From: Monarcha castaneiventris obscurior
Taxonomy: Eukaryota; Chordata; Aves; Passeriformes; Monarchidae
Reading direction: 5' to 3'
Length of the DNA: 64,000 nt
NCBI GenBank assembly: GCA_026261815.1
Contig: JAMPIT010000059.1
Location: 19,764,001-19,828,000, forward strand
Program-made: the position numbers and the translations under genes
In this document: positions 13,401 through 27,385 of the stretch, one piece after another
Layout: every line of letters starts with the position of its first letter
Numbering within the stretch: position 1 is the stretch's first letter
The notes under the pieces: generated by a model
Database searches by the model: none
Seen by the model: the letters and a program-made list of their open reading frames with translations, nothing else
What the model was told of the DNA's origin: nothing

Positions 13401-16400
13401 TTTTTTCATAAATTCACAAGACTTTATCCTGTGTGAACAGATCTGGAAGACACAGCTCATGCTGAAGTCAGTGCAAATCTATGCAGCTAAAGCAAAGTAC
13501 CAAAGTCAGTTAAATTTTGCTGTGCTAGACAATAAGAACAAAATCTGTTCTCTAAGCAAAGTTCCCATGTACAAGTGCATTTTTCAGCAAGTGTTATGCA
13601 TCATAGGGATCCATATGGCTTCCAACATTCTAACAGATATCTGCATTTTTAGACAAATGGAAGTATCATGTAAGAATAATTCACAAAGTCTGATTTTGTT
13701 AGACAGTTTTGGTTTATGCAATCATTTTTATCCCTATTCAGAACAATTTTTGTGAGATAAAGGTCTTGTGAGATTATGCTACACTGTAACCAGTTTTAAA
13801 AAAAACCAAACCACCTATTTAGGAAACCTGCAAATGAGGGATTTTATCAATGAAGAAATACCAGGGCATCTTTTCAAGATCAAAGTTACACAAGTATTTC
13901 TGGGCAGATTGTGCTTATAAATAGACCACAAATCACCGACAGTAACACAGTTTGATCTAGAATCATATGGAGAGTGCTTTTGACAATATCACACCTTTCC
14001 CAGTATTGGCCACTGAGAAAATTCTGCTAGTCTTAAGTAAAGCCAAGATTCTACTAGTGCTTTAAATTCCATTTGTTTCATGAGTTGCTAGATATAATAA
14101 GGAAATAGGTGGCAAAGTTATGTCAAAGTAAGGGGATATATACATATATATACATATTTATTTACACCTGCTTTTGAAGGTATCAACAAATCTTCACCAA
14201 CACAGGACATTTACTGATCAGTGTAGTTTAATCGACCTCGAGGAGCAAAAACCAGATGTATTTATTAATTGACAGAAACACAGCAAAACAGAAATGAATT
14301 CAAAATATAAAATAGGAAACTGATTTCACGTGAACCTGAATTTACTGTCTCATCAAACACTTGTAACATTTCCAGATGAATGCTGCAGAAGAATAAAAGA
14401 CAAAAGTTTTCCTTCTTTGCAGTACATTCATGCTATAGAGGACTTCAGATCATTATTTACAGCCCTGATACAGAATGTGATTTTTAAACTGATGTTTCAA
14501 ACTTCATTACTTTTTGCTTTTTAATTTTCTCACAAAATATGTTGTGACCTGGAAGGAAGCCATAGAAAGTTGTACTTAGGAGCCAATGAACTGACAAGAG
14601 AGGACAAATTATGTTTATGGATTCCCACAGGGCTATGAATAAAATGGTTCATCACCCACACAGATTTCTTCTACTTAGAGATTTAAAGTACATCATTCTC
14701 AAAGGGCATACAGATGCAACCACCAAATCCCATGGGAATAAATGCAAATCATAATCCCGATACATGAGCTGCCAAGGACCATTGGAGACGGCATTTCAAT
14801 CATCTTGGCAGTTATAGTACATTGAATCAATACAGCACATGGCATTATTACTCAGGCAGGTGCACTACCATTAAGTAAAACAACAAAATGGCAAGGAAAG
14901 ATACTAGAAGATAGCAACAGCTCTGGATATTGCAGACTGCTAAATTTCCAATTATCTGAAAATCAGAAAAGGCACCTTCTTTTTTCTTTCTAGTGAATTA
15001 TTACATTTACAAGAAGAACTGCAACATTAGCTCCCAATATTCTTAACCACATTTAAAAAAATGCATGATATAGATAAGTTTTCTTTCTGTAATACTAAGG
15101 CAAGACATATAATCTTATTCACAATAATGTTAATTAAAATTCATGAGCAACATAAAACAACTTATAAATAAAAACTTATTTTTAGGGGCTATTTAACCAC
15201 CCTGGAGAAAAAACCCTGCAATAATCCAATAATAAACAATCCTGTATAAACCTGTCATGTAAATACTGTGGTTCCACCTCTTGCCTTGCATTGGTGAATA
15301 GACCTGACAAGACTCTTGCAAGAATTTGTTACTAATTACTCTGAAAAAGACTGGAATTCTTTCAACACATCTGGGATTGTGAATCTTGTTTAAAAATACA
15401 CACAAAAACCCACTTCACACATTATATTAAATCTTGTATTGATTGAACTGTTTTAGTATGATTACAGATTTCTCCTTATTTTTCATTCATACTGTGCCCC
15501 CTGAATGAATTACCAATTTTGGTCCTTTAGTTGTATTGCAATTGGTATCAGTGAAACAGGATAGTGTCTCTATAGGTGAAGCCCCTGATTGTAATCAGGA
15601 AATGTGTATGTGTGTCTACGATAAATGGGTTTTTTTCCTGTATCTCATTTTAGCTACCTGTAGCACTCTAGAAGACCTTTGTCTTCATCTCGAGTTTCAG
15701 ATTATACTCAGTGTGCTATAAATATGATGCAGTATGATTCCCATGTACTACTTTACCACAGCTAGTCTAGTCACAGGTCACAGCTAGTCAGCCTTAAAAG
15801 TGGTAAATAACTGTTAGATTATTCTACTCTTCACAGCAAGATGTCATTTCTTGTTTAGATTTTTTTTTCTTGAATTCCACAGGAGGCTTTTCTTACTAAG
15901 ACTTTTTTTTCTCACTATGCTATGTTAGGTAAACAGGTATTCAAAAACTTACAGAAATATTTCTCCTTGCAGGATTATGCTAATATTATGCTTCCCTTCA
16001 GAGATACACATTACACACTACAGAATGTTCTTACAAGCTTAAGATGCTTCAATGATAGTCTTTGGTACAGTTATGTTCCTAAAATTACATATGGTTTTCA
16101 GAAGTCTGATAACTTGATTTCCAGAATTTTAGGCAAAAATAACACAAGCATTTAAAGTCTTCAAGTGACTTCATAAAGGCCACATGCACACATGTGGTAG
16201 AACTAGAAATTACTAGAAAAGTTGCAGGTAGCAGCAGTACTTGATTCAAATGAAGTAGATTTTAGCATACATTCAAGTTCAGATCTACAATTAAATTAAC
16301 AAAATTTTTACCATTGCATCTCTGAACTGTCTTCATAATCCAGCTCTTGCTTCCTCTGCCCTTAGTATTCAGCACTTCTGGAAGTGGATACTGAAGTTTT

Positions 16401-17324
16401 TCAACTTGGCTGCACAAGACCATCATAATAGAAGACCCTAAGATCAGCCAGAAAGAAAGGCAATAAATTGTCCATAACATTTTGAAGCAGGGAAGAAAAA
16501 AACCCAAAAGGCATAAGGGTAATACAGAAATTTGATTCCTTCAAATATAGTCAACCACATGGGCACGAGCAGCTTAAAAACTCTTCCACAAAGTTTACAT
16601 GAGACAACAAACACTTGCTTCTATTTCCTAGGCAGTTATTTTGTATATGACTGTGTGTTATTTTGGTGATATGGTGACTTAAACTTATGGGGTAATTTAA
16701 ATTTAGGGCAGCTTCGGCAGCACTCCATCATGTTTCTAGTAGGAGCTTCTTGGGCACACGAGAAGTTCTGTGGTGATGAGGAACTGCAAACAGAAGCAGT
16801 TCTCTCCTGACTCTGTTCTAATCTCCCTCTCATTTTCAAATCTTAAAATGCAGTAGAGTAATGCTCATCAAGTCAACCTTTTCCTGAGGTTCATTAATAT
16901 CAATAAAATACAGAAGTTTGTTTTTGTTGACTAAGATTCAACTGCTAAAGCTTTGGACTGGCTGCAATACATGAAAAACAGCTTTGTTAAAGATATGTTT
17001 ATTAAATTTATAATTTTTTTTAATGTTTTCACTTTATTTTTGGGAATTCTTTTCACATCTGTGAGCAATCGGATGTTTTGAATTGTAAAATATAGTCCTT
17101 ACATGGCTGAAACTGCAAGAAGAGCAGGAATCAGTACTGTTTTTTTAGACGGATAAATGTGTATGTACTAATGATGAGAATACACACTGTAAGAAGGACA
17201 TTGTAATCCCTGATTGACCCTGATATCTAATAGATCAATACATAATTTAAAAAGTGCATAAAAGGATTATGTTATGTCCAATTAACAAATTCCATTGCCT
17301 AAGTTTCTTCCAGCCATAGGTGTG

Positions 17325-17372
<48 letters not shown>

Positions 17373-20369
17373 TCTGGACTACATGCCTGAAAACTGTTTT
17401 CAGAGCAAGTGCTAATTGTCTCACAAAACCTTGCCATTGAATCTTGTTAAATAGCTGCCATATTTACTGCTGAACTTAATTAATTCAGTAATTTTTAAAA
17501 TAAAGTATAGTATTGTTTTCCTCTCAAAAATGAGGTGCATCACTTCATTCACAGCACTGAGTAATAATAGCTGCAATTGTATTTTTGAACTCTCATTTCT
17601 CTTAGCTGTAAAACATGTCATAAATGTACTTGAAAACAAGGTCACTTCAGCACTTCTTCCTCAGTTATCAGAAAGGAATGGCATTATGTATTGAAAAAAA
17701 AAAAAAAAAATGAAGTATTCAATGGTAAAATAAAAACTACTTTTTTTTCTTGGTGGAAGATGAACACAAGGAAAAAAACCAAGACAAGTTAAGTTTAGTT
17801 GTAGAAAAGAGTGTATTTCAGTAAAAATTCTTTTCAGCCATATTTTATAGCCTAATATGCCTTACTTGAATATTTATAGCATAGATTAATCTTCGTCTAG
17901 GAGTCAGCTACTTGCATTTCCCTTGTATTTTGATTTCTCATACATTCATTTATTTGTACTCATGTCTGGAAGTACTCTGTGACACTTTTTGTCAGTGTTA
18001 AGTGGTTTGCCTTATCTATACAGAGCACAATGAACTGCATTGAAGAGGGCTCCAGAGTTAAGTTTTGTCCTTGACAGCACAGGTAGAATTCTCATCAGCG
18101 GATTCTTTAACTGTACACAGCACAAAAGTGATTGAAAGACCATATCTTTTTCAAGAAATACATGTAATCCTGCTGTCACAAATCTCTGTGCTTCCTTCTG
18201 CTATATTTCTGCCTTACATCTTGTCACCACAACTTGTCAGTTCATGGTTAGAATTAGACTGTGGGGTATTTTTGTAAACAAAGTATATTGAAGAAAACAT
18301 GTTTATTGTATCCCTTTGACTATAAAATTAATATCAATCCCATTCTTGTTTGAAAAAACCAAACATTTTTCTTTTTCTATTAATTCTTAAATAAAAACAG
18401 CACTTTGTCCATACACATTGTAGATACATTTATAATATTTATTGGACTGTGTTTTAAAAGCTTTTTCCTGAAACATTAGTTTTCAGAATCAGCTCTTCAA
18501 AAAAAATTACCATTTTAGTGAAATGGTTGAAATAAAGATTTAAGACAAAGTGTTTTTTATCATAACCCACCACAAAATTATTGTACACTGAAAAAAAAAA
18601 TGGAAAAGGTAGGGGTTTTGAAGCTTTCATGCCATTTCAACTGATGTCTCTGATCTGGATTTTACAGAGAATAAGTAATTTACAGAAAAGTTTATTTAAG
18701 TGGTGTGTAAATTTACAAAATATTGAAAACTGATTTGAAAATGAAGCTGCCATCAAGCCTTATAGGAAAAAAGATATTTAAAGAATTCAGTGGTTTGAGG
18801 AGACCTGTAGATGGCATAAAAACACTGAGAAGAATTAAAGACGCTGCCCTAGAAGCTAGGAAGAAGTTATTTACATACGGTTCTTGAAGATATAAGTGAA
18901 GATAAGAATGATAGCAAGTCATTCAGAGTGCTTCTGCCTTTCTGAAACCATTAGAAAATAAAGACACAGAGAGGTAGTCCTGTGCATATGGCAGTGAGAG
19001 AGTATGTTCAATAAGCAATAAATTCTGTGGAAAATTCTGTGCATATTATAAGAAATATAATCCCTATGCATAAAAATTTAAGTTTCTCATACTTGCTTTG
19101 ATAATAATTTAAACATAAAGCATAACAAGAGAAGCAGAGCTCATTTCCTATGATACTAGAATGAGAAAGCCACAAACCCTGGCTTATCTGATATCTGTCT
19201 GGTCCTACATGCTCTGAAAGCCACTAGGCATTTGCATTTCTAACACCACAGTTGTAGTGTACTTTGAAGTTATCTCCAGCTCCTACTTTATTGCCAAATT
19301 GACTGCTGAGTCCATGAAAAGGAGTCAGAAAGCACTGAATTCCAGGTCATTCACGACAGAGTTTCTTACTGTAAGGGTGCTAAGTCTGAAGCATTGGTAA
19401 CCCTATTCCAAGGAAATATCAGTAAAGGATTAGTCAACAAACAACATTAAAATTTAGAGTTTCTGACTTAATTTTATCTGGCCAACCAGGCAAAAAGCAG
19501 TCGTGCAAGCTAAAAGCTGTCTGGTTCTGTGAAACATTTCAGTCTTGTCAAATAAGCTGCTTTTTTTTCCTGATATATAGTTTTCCACAAATTTCCCAGT
19601 CTTCTAGAACCCTCAGCTTTTTTAGGTATCAGTGGTTAAATTAGTTTCCAAATTACAGCAAATACATCATGCATTCATCAATACAATGTAACAAATTCCC
19701 CCTCTGATAAAACACCATATTGAGTTTTCCCAATCCTTTTTTCTCCTCTTCCATTGCACCTTCAGCAACAGCAGGAAGGTGCAACCAAGCTAAGTAAGAC
19801 TGGAAATACTAGAGAACATGTTTCACGCTTTTTGAGGTGTACAGATGGTGATCAGGGTGATGAGAATCTATATAAAATGGATTGAGCATCTCAGTTCATT
19901 GACAGTAACTGTACCGTCACAAATGAATCTTTAGAAGTCTCCAGTAAGACTATGATTCATAAGGTAAGATTGACACAGGCTGTAAGTCTTTATCAGTGAC
20001 TGTTCTATCTGCTTTCTTTTAGATCTGTGACTCACAAAAGCCCAAAAGATTTGAGATGAAAGAGGTTAGCTCAACAAATCAGTAAATTTCTTCTGCTCCA
20101 GTGCAGGATTAGCTGTGTCTTCAAAGTACCTGTGAAATATTTGTCTAACATCTTTATAATAATGTCTAAAAGAAAGAGATTCCCAGTCCCTTAGCCAATC
20201 TGTTACAGTGCTACTCTGTCTTTGCCATTAAAAACCTATTATTAATGTCAGGTCTAAATCTCTTCTGTTGCAGTTTAAGCCCATCATGACTTTTCCCAGA
20301 GGACGTGAGGAAGAGTTTATTCTCTTCTTTTTTTCAGTAGCTTTTTGTTGTTGAAATCTCTTACCGAAG
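10483..20369. other. Intergenic, no gene seen
   Basis: AT-rich single-copy-looking DNA. It holds the (TA)n repeat near 17350, a poly(A) run at 17693-17710 and a TATACATA run near 14141-14158. Open frames are short and lack codon bias or known motifs. Confidence 0.7.
17331..17369. repeat. (TA)n dinucleotide repeat
   Basis: About 19 uninterrupted TA units follow a short TGTGTATATG lead-in. Confidence 0.97.
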
Positions 20370-21349
20370 TGTATTGGGTTACCATGGCCAGGTTTTGATA
20401 GTGGGGGGACTACAGGAGTGGCTTTTGTGAGAAGCTGCAGGAAGCTTCCTCCATGTCTAGCAGAGACAATGCCAAGAGAGATGTGCCCCTGGTAAAGGCT
20501 GGGCAAAACAGAAATTCTGGTAACATCTCTGTGATAACATATTTAGGAGGAAAGAAAAACAAAATGTGGTTGCCCAGTTGTAATTGCTGCCAGAGAAGAG
20601 TGGAGTGAGAACATGTGAGAGGGACAATACTGCAAGCACCAAGGTCAGTGCAGAAGGAGGGGCAGGAGGTGCTCCAGGTACTGGACCTGAGATTCCCCTG
20701 CAGCCCCTGGCGCAGACCATGGTGAAACAGCTGTGCCCCTGCAGCCCATGGAGGAGACCCACACCGGAGCAGGTGGATGCCTGAGAGGAGGCTATGACAC
20801 TGTGGGAGGCCTCTGCTGGAGCAGACCTGAAGAGACGGGAGCTCACTCTCGAGCAGGTTTCCTGGTAGGACTTGTGACGCTGTGGGTTCTCATGCTGGAG
20901 CAGCCTGTCCTTGAATGACTGCACCCAGTGGAAGAGTGACCCCCATTGCAGCAGTTTGTGGAGAACCATTGCCTGTGTGATGGACTCATGTTGGAGCAGG
21001 GGAAGGATTCTTCTCCCAGAGCAGCAGCAGAAACAACTGACCATAACTCCCATTCCCTGTCTCCCTTTGCTGATGGGTGAGAGGAAGCAGAGCTGGGAAG
21101 GAGGAAGGGGTGGGTGTAAGGTGTTTCGAAGTTTTTATTTTACTTGTCATTATCCTGCTATGATTTTGGTAATAATAAATTTAAGTGATATCTCTAATTC
21201 AAGTCTGTTTTACCCATGACAGTTTTTGGTGATTGATCTCTCTCTGCCCCTATCTCAACTCTTCATTATATTTTCTCTTCCTTGCCCAGCTGTGGAGGGG
21301 AGTGATATTTTAGTGGGTGCCTGGAACCCAGAGAGGGTCAACCAGTACG
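20370..21349 (+). repeat. Solo LTR of an avian ERV, sense orientation
   Basis: It starts TGTATTGGGTTACCATGGCC and ends with a degraded form of GCCAGGGTCAACC. I recognise this as a high-copy passerine LTR type. The sense direction is inferred from AATAAA at 21174-21179. The body contains repeated GGAGCAG units with related spacing. It is clearly homologous, in inverse orientation, to 22716-23625. No target-site duplication is evident, so the ends are approximate. A long minus-strand open frame inside it (20457-21053) is not a gene. Confidence 0.75.
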
Positions 21350-22440
21350 CCTGGTCCAGCCCTTCATCTCCTTTCCTTTACCTTAACCACACAGCTATCA
21401 CAAACTTCCAGTTATTGGAGAATGTTAGCCTACAATACTAAAGCTACAAAACTATATAGAAGAACTAATTTTTGAGGTGATATCTAGGCAGACAGCTGCC
21501 AACACCTGTGCATCTGCTCTGCTTATGCTCAGAAGTGGCTGGAAGCTGTTCAACCACACAGCTATGGCTCATGATCTGGGGCTCTGACTCAGCACAGTGT
21601 GCTGCCTTTATTGCACCACTCTGGGTTACAAACAGTTTGCATCAGCTTCTTTTGGAGCAGGAATAACAGAGCTGCACGGCCATCTGCACCTGTGCATAAA
21701 GATATATAGAGATGTTTTGGGGCAGTATCTACATCTTTATGAGCTGCAGTCAGTAGAATGAACCTCAGTTTTCCCTGGGGCCCCAAGATTCTGTTTTAAT
21801 GCAAATAGCCAAGTGTGCACAAGATAGTATACTAATAGCCATAACCATATTCCTAGGTAGCTTATGCACAAGTACATACTTTTAGATAGGCTTTGCTTAC
21901 ACCTCATATGTGATACAGCTGTATGTACAGTAGTGTACCCATACTGAAAGTAGGAGGGAGACAGCTGAATCAGACACAGAAGTATTTACATTCAAGGTAT
22001 GCGTTTTCAGATAGTGTCATATGAATGACTCATTAATGTAAATTAATATGGAATTAGGACTCCATTATGATGAAAGGAAAAAACACCCTAAAAAGAAAAC
22101 TAACTTCAATACCCTTATCCCTTACATTGCTATGTTAGTGAGCATCAGTGCAGAGTAAAATAAAAGACATAAAGTTCTACTTTTAAAAAAGCTTTTGATA
22201 CCTTGTTATTACCCAGTTATTGACAGTTGTCTCAGCCCAAACTAAGGTGCAAACAAGACCATATACTGAAGTCAATAGTACAGACTTTATTTAACAGTAA
22301 ATGTGAGAGAAAAAGAGATAGAAGGAAATAGCCACTTGCTGTGGTGTCTTGTCATATGGTAAGTTCTGTCTGTGGCCTTAACAAAGTTTGAGGCAACTGT
22401 GATCTGTAAGTCTCTCACATACTTTAAATGTACTCTTTAT

Positions 22441-22600
22441 TACAATGATACAATTTATAATAATTAATGATTAATAATAATTATTATTACAATGATAATA
22501 ATAAATAATTACAATGATTATAACATTATTGATATTTTAAATTATCGAATCATAATTACAATTATTATAATATTATTATTATTATTATAATCATTACAAT
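22441..22600. repeat. ATT/AAT-rich simple repeat
   Basis: This is degenerate AAT/ATT trinucleotide sequence on both sides of short palindromes, with no coding content. Confidence 0.85.
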
Positions 22601-22715
22601 GTTCAAGGAACTGATATGGCATATTGTATGAAGGTAAGATTTCTACTAAATTCAGAATTATATAGTAGCCTTAAATCCAAATACATTTGGAACATCAGTG
22701 CAACTTATATGATAC

Positions 22716-23625
22716 TGCGGTGGATGACCCTGACAGATGCCCCCTCAAAGTAATTCTGTCCAACTGGAAAGGGGAGAGAAAATACAGCAAAAAGTTCATG
22801 AATTGGGATAAAGAACAGGGAGAGATTACTCATCAATTACCATCAGAGACAAAACAGACTTGACTTGGGGAAATTAATTTAGTTTATTGCAAATCAAAAT
22901 TAGAGCAGGATAAGGAGAAGCAAAAAAAAACCTAAAAATACCTTGCCACCTCCCTCCTTCCTAGCTCTACCTCCTCCCACCCAGTGGGGCAGAGAGATGG
23001 GGGAAATGGGGATATAGTCAGTTCATCACACATTGTTCCTGACACTGTTCAGAGAGAGGAGTCCATGTCATGCTCCAATGTGGGGTCCCTCCCACAGAAG
23101 ACCGTTCTCCATGAACTTCTCCAGCATAAATTCTTCCCACAGTTCTTCATAAACTGCTCCAGCATGGGTCCCTCACCTCAGGGTGCATTCCTTCAGACAC
23201 AGCCTTCTCCACTGGCTGTAGGTGGATGTCTGAATCCCCATTGTCCTCTGTGAGAGGACACAGCTGCCTCACCATGGTCTGCACCAGGGGATGCCAAGGA
23301 ATCTCAGCTCTAGCACCTGGAGCACCTCCTGCCCCTCCTGCTCCACTGACCTTGGTGTGGGAAGTTGTTTCTCTCACATATTCTCACCCTGCTCTTCTCT
23401 GAGCACAATTACATCTGTGCAATGACTTTTTATTTCCTTCATAAATATTTTATCACAGAGGCACTACTACCTTCTCGAATTGATGCAGCCTTGGTCAGTG
23501 GTGGGTCCGTCCTGGAGCCAGTTGGAATTGGCTCTGTCAGACATGGAGGAAGTTTCTGGTAGCTTCTCACAGAAACCACCCCTGTAGCTGCCACTACCAA
23601 AATCTGGCCACACAAATCCAGTGCA
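22716..23625 (-). repeat. Solo LTR of the same avian ERV family, antisense orientation
   Basis: On the plus strand it runs from TGCGGTGGATGACCCTGAC to CACACAAATCCAGTGCA. These are the reverse complement of the ends seen at 20370-21349. The minus strand carries AATAAA at 22888-22883. The internal TGCTCCAGCATGGGTCCCTC-type units match the other copy. Divergence and lack of a visible duplication point to an old insertion. Confidence 0.75.
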
Positions 23626-24692
23626 AAGGCAGACAAAAAGCTGGCCAAAATTTGGCAATATTCATGGGTCCCAATACCTCTTCTGTAGAGAGACATGTTG
23701 TCTCTACCTCTAAATGTGATGCTGTTTCACCAGGAGAAGTGCCTTCAGAAAACGTGCTTTAATTGTCCTGTTTCTCATTCTTTTGACACCAGATGGCACT
23801 GCAATATAGAACCATTGTAATCACCCCGATTAATTTTTATTTAAATGGAAGAAAATCTTCATTAATCAGTTTGGTTACTAGAGCTATGTGATTAAAAGCC
23901 TTACTAACACTCTTGCTCAATTTCAGTCTTCCAAGCAAGCAGCTGTCATAGTACCAGGGACTTCCTTAGTCTTTTTCTTATCAGTGTTCAAAGTACAGTT
24001 CAGCATTAGCACAAGTTCTTTCACCCCTTTCAGTTTCACTAGCCTTTATCTAAAAACACTTGCTCACTGATCAAGGGGAAAAATGTCAGATTTGGGAATT
24101 ACAGATTTAGTCTACTTGCTGTGATCCACAATCCAAAGCCAAAATGAGCAAGCACCTTGAAGTTATAAGTGATCCTTACTCACCACCTTCCAGCTCATGT
24201 GCTGTTCTGCTCATAGATTTAAAGCACTGCAGAAGGACCTGAGCTGATCATCAAGGGAAAGAAACAACACAGGCCTCTAAATCTGGGGAAAGATAATACT
24301 ATTATATTTACCATTCTCTGATTATTTTACATCCCTAGTAGTTGCTCAAAACAATGGAGCTTTCTCCAGCGTATCTTGTAGGTTCTTCCCTGATTCCCTT
24401 CCACCCACTCTTCATGAAAGAGTAGCCCAACATTATGTAAGAACCATTATTGTTCAGGAAAAAAGGAGCACAAGAAGAATTACTGAATGCTAACAACAAC
24501 GTTTAATTACTTCTCTTAATGGCTCCAGAGAATTATATCAGGAGCCATTGTTGTTTAGACCAGTGTCTGGGTGGCTGTCCCTGCACATCATGCATGAGAT
24601 CCAAATTTCTTCAAAAAATCAGCGTAATAATCCTGGGAGATCAGAATCATATCTGTATATTTAACATGAATTCTGCTGAAATACAACACAGA
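23626..24692. other. Intergenic, no gene seen
   Basis: Nothing recognisable lies between the antisense LTR and the antisense CR1 tail. Confidence 0.65.
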
Positions 24693-24890
24693 GGAATCAC
24701 AAAATCGTAGAATCATTTAAGTTGGAAAAGACAATTAAGATCATTGTGTCCAAGCATTAACCCAGCACTGCCGAGTCCACCACGGATCCGTCTCCATAAT
24801 TGCCATGTATACATGTCTCTTAAACACTTCCAGGGACAGTGGCCCCACCACTTATATGGGCAGCCTGTTCCAATGGTTGAAATGGGACTT
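24693..24890 (-). mobile_element. CR1 LINE 3'-end fragment, antisense
   Basis: The plus strand shows the reverse complement of the CR1 tail: AATCGTAGAATCATTTAAGTTGGAAAAGAC, split by small changes, then AGCACTGCCGAGTCCACC and GGCAGCCTGTTCCAATG. In sense orientation the element ends near 24693 with the CR1 terminal ATTCTACGATTxT pattern. It is 5' truncated and non-coding, as is typical of CR1. Confidence 0.85.
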
Positions 24891-26399
24891 TCAAAACCAA
24901 TCTATGAATGGCTTTAAGGACAACAGTGTTTTCAATCAGAAATAATGATTTTAGCTGAAAAAGAAGTCTTTATGAAAGTCAGAAAATCTATGTTGCAAAG
25001 AAGAACTGAAATGATGCTAAACAGCTGCCAATTTTGTGTGAGGTAGGCTGAAAATTGCTAATTTCTGATGGTGGCATAAGAAAGACTTAAGGGCTTCTAC
25101 TGCCTAAATAAAGGTTTGCAAAGGTCAAAGATAGTTTACCTTCTTGATTATGGCCAAGCTTTGAGTAAGTTTCTAAGAATAAGTTCTTTGGGTTGTAAAA
25201 AACCTGTGGAAGAGCTATTCGAAACACCATCTATTTTTGCATTAAAAATTGTTGATATTTGGGTTTAAAGACTAAATTTAAATTCTAAAATTCTGGCATA
25301 ATTAATTTCTTAATAGTTGCAGACTATGACAGGAGAGAAATACAAAGTTTCTTTATAAAACAGATGCCCATAGACAAGATTTATGACCTGTCGTTTTGGG
25401 GTGGGTTTTTTGCTTTTGTTTTTGGTTTTTTTTTCCTTTTTACAGTTTGCTCCAATGGAGCTTACAGATTTTCACCAAAACAAGTTTCTTACATACCAGA
25501 TGCTTGTAAATCCAAAGCAGGTGTGCATGTGTGTAGACATGATTTATGCTTCTGTGAAATATGTGGGCAGCAGAGGGGAAAGAAAGGTGCAACAGAAAAA
25601 AAACAGAATCACCTCCCACTGGCCCCATGCCAAAACATAAGTCCTTCTCTTTTCTATGTCTTTCCAGTTATGAAAAGAAATGAAAATAAGGCTTCTTTCT
25701 CTAAGACACATGAGAAATATTGTTGTGCTTCTGCTGATTTTTTGTACCCATTTCTTACACTGAACTTTTCCTCCTCATGAAAATTTACTGTTGTATATCA
25801 CTTTGTAAATATGTGTACATAGCTGGTAAGAAAGAAAAAATTACTCATCTTTACTCAGGAGAGGTCTTGTCTGAAATCCAGTCCCTCACAACATTTCTGC
25901 ATAAAAAGGCATAAAACAATTTAATTTTAACCTGTTTTTAACACTTCAGATTTCAAAAAACAGACCATGAATGTTTGAATGTTAGAGGAATTGACGTTTT
26001 GTATAGTTCCTGTAGTAGTGCCTGAAGACCTTTATAATAGTGGTTTATGAAAATAAAGCATCTCTAATATTCCCAAAACGATATTACTACCAGTAGTTTT
26101 CTGAATTAGGGAAGATTTTTAGAAAAAGGCAACTCCCCTCCAAAAAAAAATCAAAACCACTAAAAACACCTAAATTCCTAAATACTTATGGTAGCTTATG
26201 TAACCATATATTATATTTATTTCTGTATTCTACATGTAAGAAAACCTTTAGTATGATTTTTAAAACACCTTCCCTCCCATCCAATTTACTTTTATATATT
26301 AGATCACATCTTTTAACAGTGCAAGAGGAGCTGCTATGTGTGCGATAAAATTTCATTTTAGGTAGGTTGAAATTATATAACGGAAACTGGCACGCACTG
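24891..26399. other. Intergenic, no gene seen
   Basis: AT-rich, with a T-rich tract near 25400-25440. An open frame of 138 codons at 25364-25780 has no recognisable domain and low-complexity Phe-rich N-terminal sequence. I do not call it a gene. Confidence 0.6.
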
Positions 26400-27385
26400 A
26401 TCTGTTAGAGTGGCTGTCCATTACTTGGTGGTTTGCCAATGCTAGGTGTGCTAGCCCATCAGAACCCACAGCCTTCCCTCACAGCAGACACAGCAGAACA
26501 AAAAACCACTGCTTTTGTATGCCTGGCACTGGTGCTTCCTGCCCAGGGGCTACACTTGTCCTTGACCTTGTTGAACCCTATAATGTTCCTGCTGGACCGT
26601 TCCTACAGCGAGTCCAGGTCCCCCTAGCTGGCAGCACAGTCCTTGAGAGTATTACCTGGTGATTCCCCCACAGTTTGGAGTCACCTGCAAACTAAAAGAG
26701 ACTGTTCTTCATCATCCCCTTCAGTCTACTGAAAAATAATGTTAAATGGTTTTTAATAATTTTAAAAATTATCAGATTTTTTATAATTAAAATTTGATAA
26801 TTAAAATTATTAATAGGATCAGTTCCAGGACAGACTTACATGGGCATTCTGCTTGACACTAAGCTCCATTTAGAATACTCCTTACCAAGTACACCCATCC
26901 ACACCTGATCATCCACCCTTTTTTTGTATCTGTTCACAGCATCCTAACCGGGATACAGGAATACAGTGACAGATAATGTCAAAAACTTTGCCGAAGTCCA
27001 AATAAAACATGGCCATGATTTTCTCTGACCCACATATTTCATCATTTGATCACAGAAGTGAATCAGGCTGGTCAGGCATGATTTACCCTTCAGCAAATTC
27101 AAGGTCTCTGTTCCCAATCATCTCCTGTCTGTGCCCAAAAATGGACTCCATGAGGACTTGCTCCACCATCCAAGTTGGGCAACCAAGTTGGCAAGATTGT
27201 TTTGTCTTTTTGAAGATGGATGTTGCATTTACCTTTCTCCAGCTGTTGGTGCTCTCTCCTGAACTCCACAACAACCTTTCAAAGATGATAGAAAACAGCT
27301 TTGAAAGGATGTTGGCCATCTTTTTCAGCATCTTGGATGGAGCCTGTCGGGTCTCAAGGATTTGTATGGATCAAATCACTCAGCA
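26400..27385 (-). mobile_element. CR1 LINE reverse-transcriptase fragment, antisense
   Basis: The minus strand encodes decayed CR1 RT. In order it has LHPRMLKKMANILSKLFS, then WRKVNATSIFKK (27083-27331 region), then YLDFGKVFD, the RT motif A with the catalytic Asp, at about 26990-27010. The sequence equivalent to the FADD motif C lies near 26680. The frames are broken, and an AT-rich stretch at about 26740-26825 separates the last two parts. It is 5' truncated and has no function left. Confidence 0.82.

Noticed and set aside
16180..16197. CCACATG-CACA-CATGTGG hairpin
   Set aside because: Seven-bp stem only, with no RNA-gene context.
20457..21053. 198-codon minus-strand open frame
   Set aside because: It lies wholly within an ERV LTR, has no domain, and matches non-coding LTR sequence of the inverted copy.
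25364..25780. 138-codon plus-strand frame as a host gene
   Set aside because: Low-complexity Phe-rich start, no domain, no splice context and a strongly AT-biased setting.
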